Assembly (NCBI GenBank): GCA_902777335.1
Contig: CACYTF010000002.1
Coordinates: 85,912 to 149,911, forward strand
Direction: 5' to 3'
Length of the DNA: 64,000 bases
Source of the DNA: an uncultured Eubacteriales bacterium
GTDB lineage: Bacteria; Bacillota; Clostridia; Christensenellales; Aristaeellaceae
How positions within the stretch are numbered: position 1 is the stretch's first letter; every line of letters begins with the position of its first letter. Both the position numbers and the translations under genes were made by a program. A model generated the notes under the pieces. The model saw only the letters and a list, made by a program, of their open reading frames with translations. It had not been told where the DNA came from and ran no database searches. Shown here piece by piece: positions 1-8,535 of this stretch.

Positions 1-1245
1 CATGAACAGCCGGGGCTCCGCCAGCCGGAAGCGGTAGATGGACTGCTTCACGTCCCCCACCATGAACAGGTTGTCCGAAGCGCAGACGGCGCGCACCAGC
101 GCCTCCTGAATATCGGAGGTGTCCTGGTATTCGTCCACGAAGACGTAGTCGTAGCGCTCCCGCACGGTCCGGGCCAGGGCCGGGTCCTTCAGCGCGTCCA
201 GCGTCCGGTGCTCCAGGTCGGCGTAGGTCAGGCCGGACTGCTCGGCCTTGGCCGCCCCGTACAGCTCGGCCGCCCGCCGGGCGATGTCGGCCAGCGCGGC
301 CATCTGCCCGGACAGCGCCTTCGCGTCCGCCCGGGCCTGCAGAAGGGGCAGCCCGGTCAGCTTTGCCGCCGCCAGGGCCTTCTTCGCCGCGTCCCGCAGG
401 CGGCCGACCGTCTCCGCGGTCTCCGGGTCCGCGCCCTCGCCCCGCCGGCCCCGGGCCGGGGTAAACTCAAAGCCGGTCAGCGCCCGGTACAGGCCGTCGT
501 AGTCGTCGATGGCCGTCAGCTCCGAAAGCGCCTCCAGGTCCGCCCGCATGGCGGCCTCGTAGTTCTGGGGGCAGCCGGGCAGCGACAGCGCGTGGGCCAG
601 GTGCACCCGGGCGGCGCGCAGGCAGCGGCGGGCGTCGTCCTTCAGCTCGTCCTGCCAGGCCCGCAGCCTGTCCTGATCGCACCGGGCGACCTCCGCAAGC
701 CACGCCTCGGGGTCGGGCCGGTCCTCCATGCGCCGCATCAGCACCTCCGCCGCCGCCCGCACCCCGGCGGGGCCCCGGCCATAGTCCAGCGACAGCAGCG
801 CGTCGCCGCCCGCTTCATAGGCTTCCTCCAGCGCCGCGTCCAGCGCCTCGTCCCGAAGCCGGGCGTCCAGGGCGCTGTCCAGCACGCGGAAGGCCGGGTC
901 GACCCCGGCGGATTCGAAGTGGGTGCGCAGGAAGTCGGCGCAGAAGGCGTGCAGCGTGGAAATGCTGGCGCTCTCCAGCTTTAAAAGCTGATCGCGGCAG
1001 CGGGCATCCCCCACTGCCGCGCGCGCGCCGAGCCCCGACGCCAGCTTGGCCCGCATGTCCGAGGCCGCCGCCCGGGTGAAGGTGACCACCAGCATGCGCT
1101 CCAGGTCCGCGCCGTCACAGGTGATCAGGCGCAGCACCCGCTCCACCAGCACGGTGGTCTTGCCCGACCCCGCCGCGGCGCTGAGCAATATGTTGCCGCC
1201 CCGCGCCTCGATGGCGCGCAGCTGTTCATCGGTCCAGTTGGGCAT
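1..1245 (-). CDS. addA: AddA, ATP-dependent helicase/nuclease subunit A (N-terminal part, runs off left edge)
   Basis: UvrD-family helicase/nuclease subunit of AddAB, which resects double-strand breaks for RecA-dependent repair in the cytoplasm. Only the first 415 codons are present; the gene continues past base 1. The N terminus reads MPNWTDEQLRAIEARGGNIL followed by the Walker A stretch SAAAGSGKTTVLVERV, an AddA hallmark. Near the left edge the motif II region FVDEYQDTSDIQ and the following VGDVKQSIYRFRLAEP are visible. The start ATG at 1245 has a GGGGAGG ribosome site just upstream. It lies 30 bp after uppP on the same strand and is probably the last visible gene of that transcript. Identity rests on the motifs and is confident; the nuclease domain is outside the window. 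Confidence 0.93.
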   Translation of the reverse strand, partial: MPNWTDEQLRAIEARGGNILLSAAAGSGKTTVLVERVLRLITCDGADLERMLVVTFTRAAASDMRAKLASGLGARAAVGDARCRDQLLKLESASISTLHAFCADFLRTHFESAGVDPAFRVLDSALDARLRDEALDAALEEAYEAGGDALLSLDYGRGPAGVRAAAEVLMRRMEDRPDPEAWLAEVARCDQDRLRAWQDELKDDARRCLRAARVHLAHALSLPGCPQNYEAAMRADLEALSELTAIDDYDGLYRALTGFEFTPARGRRGEGADPETAETVGRLRDAAKKALAAAKLTGLPLLQARADAKALSGQMAALADIARRAAELYGAAKAEQSGLTYADLEHRTLDALKDPALARTVRERYDYVFVDEYQDTSDIQEALVRAVCASDNLFMVGDVKQSIYRFRLAEPRLFM

Positions 1246-1275
1246 TCCGGCCACCTCCCCCTGGCAGATCCTCCG

Positions 1276-2148
1276 TCATCCCCGCGCGCGCAGCGTGAAG
1301 TAGGCCAGCACGACCGCGCCCAGCGCGATGCGGTACCAGCCGAAGACCTTGAAGTCGTGCTTTTTGATGTAGTCGATCAGGCGGCGGATCACCGCCACGG
1401 ACACGGCGTAGGCCGTCAGCATGCCCACGGCCAGCAGCGCGAACTCCGCCGGGGAGATGGCGGCGTCGAACTTGATGAGCTTGATCAAACTCGCGCCGAA
1501 CATCACCGGTATGGCCAGGAAGAACGTGAACTCCACGGCCACGGCCCGGGACACGCCCAGCATCAGCGCCCCGAGTATGGTCGCGCCGGAGCGGGAGGTG
1601 CCCGGGAACACGGCGGCCAGCAGCTGGAACACGCCGATCAGCGCCACGGTGCGCCAGTCCAGCGCCTCCAGGCTGCGGATGTGGGGCTTTCGGCCCTTGT
1701 TCAGGTTCTCCACGATGATGAAGGCCACGCCGAACACGATCAGCGCCACCGACACGCACATGTAGTTGTGGAACAGCCGGTCGAACACGTCGTCGAACAG
1801 TATGCCCACCGCCGCCGCCGGCAGGCAGGCCAGCGCGATCTTCAGCCACAGGCGGATCTTGTCCAGCTTCACATAGCTGAGCGGCCCCGCCGCCGCCGCG
1901 GGCTCGGGGTTGTTCGCCCGGCCAAAGGGCCACACCCTGTCCCAGAACACCACCAGCACGGCCATGATCGCGCCCAGCTGGATGACCACCTCGAACAGGC
2001 TGTAGAATTCCGCGGACACCTTCAGCGGCATCAGTTCGTTCAGCAATATCATGTGGCCCGTGCTGCTGATGGGCAGCCACTCCGCCACGCCCTCCACGAC
2101 GCCGAACAGCAGGGCCTTCAGCATTTCGACGATGTTCAAGTCAATCAC
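1276..2148 (-). CDS. uppP: Undecaprenyl-diphosphatase UppP (BacA family)
   Basis: Integral membrane enzyme that dephosphorylates undecaprenyl diphosphate, recycling the lipid carrier for peptidoglycan and surface polymers. The protein is 290 residues, normal for the family. Both signature regions are present: EGVAEWLPISSTGH near residue 20 and FPGTSRSGATI near residue 165, with hydrophobic segments throughout. The start overlaps the end of the glycosyltransferase gene by 4 bp (ATGA), indicating translational coupling. Its place at the end of a polysaccharide operon that starts with an undecaprenyl-phosphate sugar transferase makes functional sense: one gene loads the carrier and the other regenerates it. 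Confidence 0.95.
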   Translation of the reverse strand: MIDLNIVEMLKALLFGVVEGVAEWLPISSTGHMILLNELMPLKVSAEFYSLFEVVIQLGAIMAVLVVFWDRVWPFGRANNPEPAAAAGPLSYVKLDKIRLWLKIALACLPAAAVGILFDDVFDRLFHNYMCVSVALIVFGVAFIIVENLNKGRKPHIRSLEALDWRTVALIGVFQLLAAVFPGTSRSGATILGALMLGVSRAVAVEFTFFLAIPVMFGASLIKLIKFDAAISPAEFALLAVGMLTAYAVSVAVIRRLIDYIKKHDFKVFGWYRIALGAVVLAYFTLRARG

Positions 2149-3008
2149 TCCTTCAGCGGTCCCAGCGACTCAAAGGACTTGCCGGTCTTGATGTGCTCGT
2201 AGATCTTCGCGTCCACCAGCGTCCGGTACCAGCGGTGGTACATGTAGTGGTACAGGAAGCCCTCGCGGCCGTCCAGAAAGCCCAGGCGGAACACGTAGGA
2301 ATAGACGAACATCATCCAGCAGCGCAGGAACATGGGCATGCGGTAGTAGACCCCGAACTTGCGGCTGCGCACAGCGCTGTTGACCGCGTCCAGGCCGTCG
2401 TTCTGCCCCCGCCCCTCCATATGATCGAAGTAGTCCCGGACCTCGCGGCCCGCGTACCAGTTCAGCTTGGCGATGTAGTGGGTCATGTCCTTGTAATCGT
2501 AGTGCAGGAAGCGCTCCTTCGCGTCCACGGAGCGGCCGGACAGCAGGCGGGTGTGCTCGTCCATGTGGCGGTCCTCCACGCGGGCGAGGCCGGTCTTGAA
2601 CACCATCAGCTTGCGCTTCATGTTCTTCACGTGGGTAAGCCTTCTGCCCATGAAGTACAGCCACGCCTGCAGCACGATGCCGTTCACGTCGTCGTTCGCG
2701 TGCCCGGCCATCAGCGCCTCCAGCTCGGCGCAGAGCGCCGGGGTCAGCCGCTCGTCGGCGTCCAGGCGCAGGCACCAGGCGGTGTCGACGCCGGCGTTGT
2801 CCAGCGCCCAGTTGAACTGGCGGGCGTGGGTCTCGAAGGGGTGCTCCAGCACGTCCGCCCCGGCGCGCCGGGCGATGGCGCAGGTGGCGTCCGTGCTGCC
2901 GCTGTCCACCACCACCACGCGCCGGGCGAAGCCCTCCAGCGAGCGCAGGCAGTCCGGCAGGTTCTGTTCCTCGTTCCGGGTCAGCACGATCGCGGTAATG
3001 TCTGCCAT
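2145..3008 (-). CDS. Glycosyltransferase family 2 (WaaE/KdtX-like)
   Basis: GT-A fold glycosyltransferase expected to add a sugar from a nucleotide-sugar donor to a lipid-linked or surface acceptor at the inner membrane face. The N terminus MADITAIVLTRNEEQNLPDC is the typical GT2 opening, followed by VVVDSGSTDAT and the acidic donor/metal motif CLRLDADERLTPAL near residue 80. Length 287 residues. The pattern resembles the WaaE-like beta-1,4-glucosyltransferase branch, but donor and acceptor cannot be read from sequence. The C-terminal half is rich in aromatic and basic residues. It overlaps uppP by 4 bp and follows the SDR/ATP-grasp gene by 19 bp. Confidence 0.85.
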   Translation of the reverse strand: MADITAIVLTRNEEQNLPDCLRSLEGFARRVVVVDSGSTDATCAIARRAGADVLEHPFETHARQFNWALDNAGVDTAWCLRLDADERLTPALCAELEALMAGHANDDVNGIVLQAWLYFMGRRLTHVKNMKRKLMVFKTGLARVEDRHMDEHTRLLSGRSVDAKERFLHYDYKDMTHYIAKLNWYAGREVRDYFDHMEGRGQNDGLDAVNSAVRSRKFGVYYRMPMFLRCWMMFVYSYVFRLGFLDGREGFLYHYMYHRWYRTLVDAKIYEHIKTGKSFESLGPLKE

Positions 3009-3027
3009 GTTATATTCCTCCGCCGGC

Positions 3028-5103
3028 TCACTGATTCCGCTTGGCCATCTCCCCCTTGCACCGGCGCAGGCCCTGCGCGGTGTAGGTGAACCATGGCCAG
3101 GGGTCCTTCAGCGAGAAGATTTGGTCGGTGGTGCGCCTGAAGTCGAACCAGCCGGGTTTGGCCCTGAACCGGTTCGGGGACTTCAGCAGCCACAGCAGGT
3201 CGGTGTGCATGTAGCGCAGACGCACGCCGTCCCGGTAGTCGGGGTATTCGGTCACCGGCAGGCCCAGCGCCAGCTCCACGATCTGCCGGGCGGGGTCGGT
3301 CCCGGTGGCGAAGCACAGCTTCACGCCGCCGGTCACCCGGGGGTTGACCTCCATGACCTTGGCGACGCCGTCCCGCGGGTCCTCGATGAGGTCCACGTCG
3401 GCGTAGCCCTTCCAGCCCATGGCCTTCAAAAGCCGCACGCAGTCGCCCGTGACGCGCGCGTCGTGCAGCGTGGTGTTGCAGCAGCTGGAGCCGCCGGTGA
3501 CGGGATACCACCGGGTCTTGTCAAACAGCACGGCGCTTCGGGCCTCGCCGCTTTCGTCCATGAACACCTGGCACTGCAGCTGCCGCCCGGTCTGGGGGAT
3601 GTACTGCTGGGCCAGCAGGTCGCCCCAGCGGGCGGCCGTGTCCCCGAAGCGCTCCCACAGCGCCTTCTCGTCTTGCAGCACGTGAAAGCCGATGCCGCCG
3701 TAGCCGATGCGGGGCTTGATCACGACGGGCCAGCCCAGCCCGGCGGCCAGCACCGCCTCCACGCTGCCGGCGTCCGGCGCGGTCCTCGGGTGCGGCACGT
3801 CCGCCGCCTCGCAAAAGGCCATGGTCTGTCGCTTGTCCATGGCCCTGTAGAACAGCTCCGGGCCGTTCTCCGCCGGGCGGGCCAGCCGGGAAACGGCCTC
3901 GTGGTGGTCTGCCAGCAGCCGGGCCGAGAAGTCCGTGGTGGGGATCACCACGTCGTAGTGCCCCGCCTCCAGCACCCGCAGCATCACCTTGGCGGAGGCC
4001 CCGGCGTCGTCCCGGTCCCAGGGCTCCAGCAGCCTGGCGTCCGGCCAGCGCGAGGCGTAGCCCACGTCCAGCCGGCTGGCGTTCAGCGTGGTCACGTGGC
4101 AGCCCAGTTTTTTAAGCGCCGGCATGAGCGCCATGTTCTGGCGGGCGAAGCCCTCCAGCAGCAGCACCCGCACGCCCCGCAGGTCGGGGCGGCGGCCACG
4201 GAAGGGCGCGCCGTCCCCGCCAGTTATCCAGCGGTTCATGACGCCGGTCTCAAAGCGGGCCGGGGCCAGTATCTTGTTCACGTTCAGCCGCAGCCTGTCC
4301 GGGCACAGCTTCGCGGCCAGCAGGCCCAGCCGGGCCATCCACTCCGGCACGCGCAGCACCCGGTTCGCCTTGCCGAAGCGCCGCTCCTCCGCCACCAGCT
4401 CCGCGGCATTGAAGGGCGCGTCGTCGCGGAAGTTCACGACGCCCCCGAGGGCGGCGTCCCGGTCCGCCCAGCGGCACACCGCGTCGGCCACCCGGTCCAC
4501 GCTCAGAAAGGCGTAGTCCCTGCCCCCGCCCACCAGGTAGGCGACATCGGGGTATTTCAGATAGTAGCGCCTGCGCACGTCCCGCAGGTCCTCGGAGGTA
4601 TACACCGGCGCGAAGCGGGCGATGAAGTACGGGGTGTCGCCCATCAGCGCCGCCAGCCGGTTCTCCGCCTCCCACTTCGAGCGGGCGTAGCCGCCCAGCG
4701 GCGCGGGGGGCGTCCGCTCGGTGACCGGGCCATCGGGTATGCCGTACACGTCCACGGTGCTGGCAAAGAACACCGGCATCGACCGCCGCGCGGCGCATTC
4801 AAACACGTGCTGGCTGACCAGCACGTTCAGCAGGAAATAGCGGTTCCAGCTCAGGTCCGCCTCGCCGGTCACGTGGGCCAGCGCGGCCAGGTGGATCGCC
4901 CGGTCCGCCGGATGGGCCCGGAACAGGGCCTCCACGTCGTCCGGGCGGGTCAGGTCGCAGTTCACATGGGTGTAGTTCCCGTGGTCGAGCTTCGGCCCGG
5001 CGATGTCCACGCCGATCACCCTGTGGCCGCGCTCGCACAGCGCCAGGGCCACCCGGCTGCCGATCATGCCCGAGGCCCCGGTGAGCAGTATGGCGCGCGT
5101 CAC
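3028..5103 (-). CDS. Fused NAD-dependent sugar epimerase/dehydratase (SDR) and ATP-grasp protein
   Basis: Two enzymes in one 691-residue chain. Residues 1-300 form an extended SDR domain: TGASGMIG at 8-15 binds NAD(P), Ser/Thr lie in FASTVDVYG around 115, and the catalytic pair is Tyr139 and Lys143 (YARSK). From about residue 310 a second domain begins (RGVRVLLLEGFARQN) and continues as a carbamoyl-phosphate-synthase-like ATP-grasp ligase, with VVIKPRIGYGGIGF as the nucleotide-binding lysine/glycine loop and EVNPRVTGG as the metal-binding strand. ATP-grasp enzymes join a carboxylate to an amine or thiol, so the protein may modify a sugar acid or attach an amino acid to it. That role is inference. 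It overlaps the upstream sugar transferase by 4 bp. No internal ribosome site was noticed at the domain junction. Confidence 0.82.
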   Translation of the reverse strand: MTRAILLTGASGMIGSRVALALCERGHRVIGVDIAGPKLDHGNYTHVNCDLTRPDDVEALFRAHPADRAIHLAALAHVTGEADLSWNRYFLLNVLVSQHVFECAARRSMPVFFASTVDVYGIPDGPVTERTPPAPLGGYARSKWEAENRLAALMGDTPYFIARFAPVYTSEDLRDVRRRYYLKYPDVAYLVGGGRDYAFLSVDRVADAVCRWADRDAALGGVVNFRDDAPFNAAELVAEERRFGKANRVLRVPEWMARLGLLAAKLCPDRLRLNVNKILAPARFETGVMNRWITGGDGAPFRGRRPDLRGVRVLLLEGFARQNMALMPALKKLGCHVTTLNASRLDVGYASRWPDARLLEPWDRDDAGASAKVMLRVLEAGHYDVVIPTTDFSARLLADHHEAVSRLARPAENGPELFYRAMDKRQTMAFCEAADVPHPRTAPDAGSVEAVLAAGLGWPVVIKPRIGYGGIGFHVLQDEKALWERFGDTAARWGDLLAQQYIPQTGRQLQCQVFMDESGEARSAVLFDKTRWYPVTGGSSCCNTTLHDARVTGDCVRLLKAMGWKGYADVDLIEDPRDGVAKVMEVNPRVTGGVKLCFATGTDPARQIVELALGLPVTEYPDYRDGVRLRYMHTDLLWLLKSPNRFRAKPGWFDFRRTTDQIFSLKDPWPWFTYTAQGLRRCKGEMAKRNQ

Positions 5104-6656
5104 GTGAGGCCACGCTCCCTTCTGTCCTGTTCCAGGGTGATGAACCGCGCCCCCCGCTTCTTCAGCCAGCGTATGACCTTGCGAAGCTTCTTCAGGTTGC
5201 GCTTCCTGCCCACCAGGCAGCGGAAGCGGGTCACGCGCCCCAGCCCCTTCGGCAGCGGCAGCGGCATGGCGGTCAGCTCAAAGGGATGGGCGTAGATCGT
5301 GAAGTTCTCGTGCTTCCTGGCGTACAGAGCGAGCAGCAGCCGTAGCAGCCAGAACGGGAACAGCCGCAGATAGCCGCCGCCGGAGATGGGTATGGAATAG
5401 CCAAACAGCTCCAGCGTGGGGATTTCGTACTCGGTGAAGTCGCCGTCCCGGTACACCAGGTCCTCCGGGCGCTCGAAGCCGTCGAGCTCCAGGTTGCGGT
5501 ACAGCGGGTGCTGGGCAAAGCGGATCTTGCTGCTGTCGTAGGTAAAGCCCAGCGCGCGCAGGGCCTCCAGCTTGTCCCGCTCCATCGTGAAGCAGGGGGC
5601 GCGGTAGCCGGTGACGCCGCGGCCCGCGGCCGCCTCGATCATATCCCTGGCGCGGCGGGTCTCGTCGACGAACTGCTCCAGGCTCTTGTTGCTCAGCAGG
5701 TCGTGGTCCAGCCCGTGGCAGCCCAGGGCGTGGCCCCGGCGCAGTATCTCCCGCAGCAGGCCCGCGTTCTCGGCGGCGATCTCCGCCACGCAGAAGAACG
5801 TGACCTTCACGCCCATGTCGTCCAGCATGTCCAGAAAGTCGAACAGCTGCGGGAGCACCCGCACGCCGCTCTCGCGGCAGTGATAGCCCTTCAGGTAGTC
5901 CAGGTGATACCATTCCTCCAGGTCCACGGTCAAAAAGGCGCGGTTCATGCGGCCCGGCCGCGCGGGACGCGGCGCGGCATCGGACGGCTTGCCGCCGGCG
6001 GCGGACGGCCCGGCGGCATCGGACGGATTGCCGCCGCCATCGGACGGCACGGCGACAAACGGCCCGTCGGTGGCCTGGGCCCCCTCCACCACGCCCTCGG
6101 CGCGGACCACGCTGAGCACGGTGCCCAGCACGCAGCGGGCGTCAAAGCCCAGGCTCATGCGGCGCACGTATTCGCCGTCCAGGCGGGCCTTCACGTCGAT
6201 GGGCAGCTCGTCCCGGCCGTTGATCTGGGCCCAGCCGGTCAGGCCCGGGCGCAGGTCGTTGGCGCCATATTTGTCCCGCTCGGCGATCAGGTCAAACTGG
6301 TTCCAAAGCGCCGGGCGCGGCCCCACCACGGCCATCTCGCCCTTGAGTATGTTGATCAGCTGGGGCAGCTCGTCCAGGCTGCTGCGGCGCAGAAAGCGCC
6401 CCACGGGCGTGATGAAGGCCTCCGGGTTCTGCAGCAGGTGGGTGGGCTGGTCCTTGGGCGCGTCGGTGCGCATGGTGCGGAATTTGTAGATCATGAAATG
6501 GGTCTTGCCCTTCCCCACCCGCTTCTGCCGGAAGAACACCGGCCCGGGCGACGTGGCCTTCACGGCGACGGCCAGCCCAAAAAGAAGCGGCGAAAGCACC
6601 GCCAGCGCCAGCAGCGAAAGCAGGAAGTCCAGGACTCGCTTCAGGTGAACGTACAT
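5100..6656 (-). CDS. Fused polyprenyl-phosphate sugar transferase and polysaccharide deacetylase
   Basis: 518-residue fusion. Residues 1-205 are a bacterial sugar transferase (WcaJ/PglC type): one N-terminal membrane segment, then VFFRQKRVGKGKTHFMIYKF, RTMRTD, SSLDELPQLINILKGEMAVV and GPRPAL. This domain transfers a sugar phosphate to undecaprenyl phosphate and starts lipid-linked glycan synthesis. Residues 205-236 are a Gly/Pro/Ser/Asp linker with repeated PSDA/PSDG units. Residues 237-518 are a NodB-type deacetylase (TVDLEEWYH, CHGLDHDLLSN, GYRAPCFT), similar to the DUF3473-containing enzymes of exopolysaccharide clusters. The internal Met237 has no ribosome site, so a real fusion is likelier than two genes. 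First gene of the operon, with its promoter just upstream. Confidence 0.88.
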   Translation of the reverse strand: MYVHLKRVLDFLLSLLALAVLSPLLFGLAVAVKATSPGPVFFRQKRVGKGKTHFMIYKFRTMRTDAPKDQPTHLLQNPEAFITPVGRFLRRSSLDELPQLINILKGEMAVVGPRPALWNQFDLIAERDKYGANDLRPGLTGWAQINGRDELPIDVKARLDGEYVRRMSLGFDARCVLGTVLSVVRAEGVVEGAQATDGPFVAVPSDGGGNPSDAAGPSAAGGKPSDAAPRPARPGRMNRAFLTVDLEEWYHLDYLKGYHCRESGVRVLPQLFDFLDMLDDMGVKVTFFCVAEIAAENAGLLREILRRGHALGCHGLDHDLLSNKSLEQFVDETRRARDMIEAAAGRGVTGYRAPCFTMERDKLEALRALGFTYDSSKIRFAQHPLYRNLELDGFERPEDLVYRDGDFTEYEIPTLELFGYSIPISGGGYLRLFPFWLLRLLLALYARKHENFTIYAHPFELTAMPLPLPKGLGRVTRFRCLVGRKRNLKKLRKVIRWLKKRGARFITLEQDRRERGLT

Positions 6657-6699
6657 TCAAAGCCTCCAAAAAGCGGCGTGATACCACATGGATATTACC

Positions 6700-6728
6700 A
6701 TTATACCACATATCCGCGCGCACGACAA
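6700..6728 (-). promoter_or_regulatory. Sigma-A promoter for the polysaccharide operon
   Basis: On the minus strand, TTGTCG (6723-6728) and TATAAT (6700-6705) are separated by exactly 17 bp, about 45 bp upstream of the start at 6656. The -10 is perfect and the -35 matches at 4 of 6 positions. Confidence 0.65.
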
Positions 6729-6740
6729 TCCCATTGCATC

Positions 6741-6770
6741 AGCGGGGAGCGGCAACCGCCGCTCCCCGCT
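6741..6770 (-). terminator. Strong hairpin downstream of the LCP gene
   Basis: 13-bp perfect stem (6741-6753 with 6758-6770) around an AACC loop, 20 bp past the stop codon of the LCP gene. There is no clear U-tract on the minus strand, so it may be a processing or Rho-type end rather than a classical intrinsic terminator. Confidence 0.55.
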
Positions 6771-6789
6771 GAAATGACAGCCGAATGGG

Positions 6790-8220
6790 TCAGTTTTCGT
6801 AGATGAAGTTGTACAGCTCCAGGGTGTTCTTGGCGAAGTCGCAGTCGTACAGCATGGACTGATCGTTGCGGTACTCCTCCTTGAAGGTCCCGGCGATGGG
6901 CATCCTGAAGCCCTTCATGTTGCCCAGGCCGTTGGCGCACACCTTCACGGCCAGGTTGAACATGTCGTTGAAGGGCAGATTGGTCTTGACCTCGCCGATC
7001 ATCTCCGAGGCCAGGGAGGCCATCTGCATGGCGTCCAGCTGCTTGATCTTCTCCAGCAGCTTCTCCAGCACGATCCTCTGGCGCTCGGTGCGCATGGCGT
7101 CGCCGCCGGTCAGCTTTCGGATGCGGGCGTAGGCCAGGGTCATGCGCCCGTTCAGGTGGGTGTTCTCGCCGTAGGTCTCCAGGAACACGTTCCACTCCTG
7201 GGGCTCCTCCACCCCGGAGCGCTTGGCGAACCGGTACTGCTCCACGATCATGTCGTTGATCTTGTCCTTCTCGGCCTCGGTGATGTCCAGGTCGATGCCG
7301 CCCAGGCGCTCGGCGATCTTCTGGAAGCCGAAGTAGTTCACCATGACGTAGTACTGTATGTTCATGTTGAAATACTCGTTCACCGTGCGCATCGCCAGGT
7401 TCGGGCCGCCGAAGTAGTTGGCGGCGTTGATGCGGTAGGTGCCGCTCCACTTGCCGATGTCCTTCAGCTCCACGGCCAGATCGCGCATGATCGAGGACAG
7501 CTTCACCTCGCCGGTGTTCTTGTTGATCGAGCAGATGATCAGCGCGTCGGTGCGGGCGCTGTCGTTCAGCGTGCGCTCGTCCGTGCCCATCAGCAGCACG
7601 TTCAGCCACTCGTCGGGCAGGCCCGGATAGATCTTCAGGTCGGTGACCTTGGCCATGTCCGCCTCCGAGAGGCTGCCCGCCTCATACTCCGTATCGGCCA
7701 GCTTCTCGGAGAGCGCCGCGGCGTCCACCGGCTCCTGGACCTCCACGGCGGGCTGCAGCTCCTTGAAGGCCGGCTCCGCCGGGTTGGCGGGGGTCGGGGC
7801 GGGCTTGTCCTGCCCGCCGAAGGGCTTTACGACCACCAGCACGAGCACCAGCACCAGCACCGCGGCCAGCGCCGCGAACAGCGGCAAGCGGTTGGGCTGC
7901 TTCCTGCGGCCGCCGCGGCTGCCCTGGGGCGCGCGCCGCTGACCCGAGGCCGGCCGCTGTCCGGAAGCCGGCCGCCTTTGTCCGGAAGCCGGCCGCTGTC
8001 CGGAAGCCGGCCGCTGACCCGGGGCGGGCCGCCTTTGTCCGGAAACGGGCCTTTGACCGGAAGCCGGCCGCTGACCGGCAGCGGACGCGGGCCTGCGCTG
8101 CGCCGTCGCGGGCCGCCGCGCGCCCGCCTGACTGTCGCGCGATATGCCGGCCTGTACCCGGGGCCTGTTATCGTAATCAGAAGGATAGTTGTTCGCCACT
8201 TCAAGTGCCTGCCTTCCCAT
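6790..8220 (-). CDS. LytR-CpsA-Psr (LCP) family cell-wall polymer attachment protein
   Basis: Membrane-anchored phosphotransferase that moves lipid-linked glycopolymers onto peptidoglycan, acting outside the cell. From the chosen start (ATG at 8220, MGRQALEVANNYPSD) it has 476 residues. The first ~120 are a cytoplasmic tail dominated by an imperfect RPASGQ repeat. A membrane helix (LFAALAAVLVLVLVLVVV) follows, then a low-complexity spacer and the LCP domain with ARTDALIICSINK and SSIMRDL. An upstream in-frame ATG at 8379 would add 53 residues lacking family features and lies beyond the promoter, so it was not used. Shine-Dalgarno is weak. Alone in its transcript, divergent from greA, and a natural partner for the neighbouring polysaccharide operon. 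Confidence 0.9.
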   Translation of the reverse strand: MGRQALEVANNYPSDYDNRPRVQAGISRDSQAGARRPATAQRRPASAAGQRPASGQRPVSGQRRPAPGQRPASGQRPASGQRRPASGQRPASGQRRAPQGSRGGRRKQPNRLPLFAALAAVLVLVLVLVVVKPFGGQDKPAPTPANPAEPAFKELQPAVEVQEPVDAAALSEKLADTEYEAGSLSEADMAKVTDLKIYPGLPDEWLNVLLMGTDERTLNDSARTDALIICSINKNTGEVKLSSIMRDLAVELKDIGKWSGTYRINAANYFGGPNLAMRTVNEYFNMNIQYYVMVNYFGFQKIAERLGGIDLDITEAEKDKINDMIVEQYRFAKRSGVEEPQEWNVFLETYGENTHLNGRMTLAYARIRKLTGGDAMRTERQRIVLEKLLEKIKQLDAMQMASLASEMIGEVKTNLPFNDMFNLAVKVCANGLGNMKGFRMPIAGTFKEEYRNDQSMLYDCDFAKNTLELYNFIYEN

Positions 8221-8241
8221 TTGTAATCGTGAATCGGTCAC

Positions 8242-8270
8242 ATTATACAGACAAAGCATGTGTTCTGCAA
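8242..8270 (-). promoter_or_regulatory. Probable promoter of the LCP gene
   Basis: TATAAT on the minus strand at 8242-8247, with TTGCAG at 8265-8270 (17-bp spacer, -35 matching 3 of 6). It would give a leader of only about 15 nt before the start at 8220, which supports that start choice. Confidence 0.45.
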
Positions 8271-8398
8271 CCGCAAACAGGTTCAAAGTCGGCCCGAAAT
8301 ATGACAATATCGTGACATTCCCCGCTCTTTGGCGCAAACACCGGCCCCGGGCCCGGCGCGGCGCGCCCTTTCGCGGCAAAAATGATGGCTTTACCCCG

Positions 8399-8427
8399 TT
8401 GACAACGCGCCATAAACGATGTATAAT
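8399..8427 (+). promoter_or_regulatory. Consensus sigma-A promoter for greA-lysS
   Basis: TTGACA (8399-8404), 17-bp spacer, TATAAT (8422-8427): a perfect match in both boxes and spacing. The transcript would start near 8434, leaving a leader of about 100 nt before greA. Confidence 0.85.
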
Positions 8428-8450
8428 ACTTTTCGGTCCGAATAGGCAGG

Positions 8451-8472
8451 CACTGCGTAGGTTCGCGCAGTG
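8451..8472 (+). other. Hairpin in the greA leader
   Basis: CACTGCG (8451-8457) pairs with CGCAGTG (8466-8472) across an 8-nt loop within the 5' leader of greA. No U-tract follows. It may stabilise the leader or cause pausing; function unknown. Confidence 0.35.
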
Positions 8473-8535
8473 TCGCTTCTTATTCGGCTCAATTCATGTA
8501 TATATGCGATCACGCAGATCCCAGGAGGTTTCATC

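Noticed and set aside
2551..5295. 914-codon plus-strand open frame
   Set aside because: Antisense to the GT2 and SDR/ATP-grasp genes, low-complexity composition (His, Gln, Val, Ala), no domain. A by-product of high GC and codon bias.
5100..5948. Separate deacetylase gene starting at the internal Met237
   Set aside because: No Shine-Dalgarno before the ATG and the frame is continuous from the sugar transferase.
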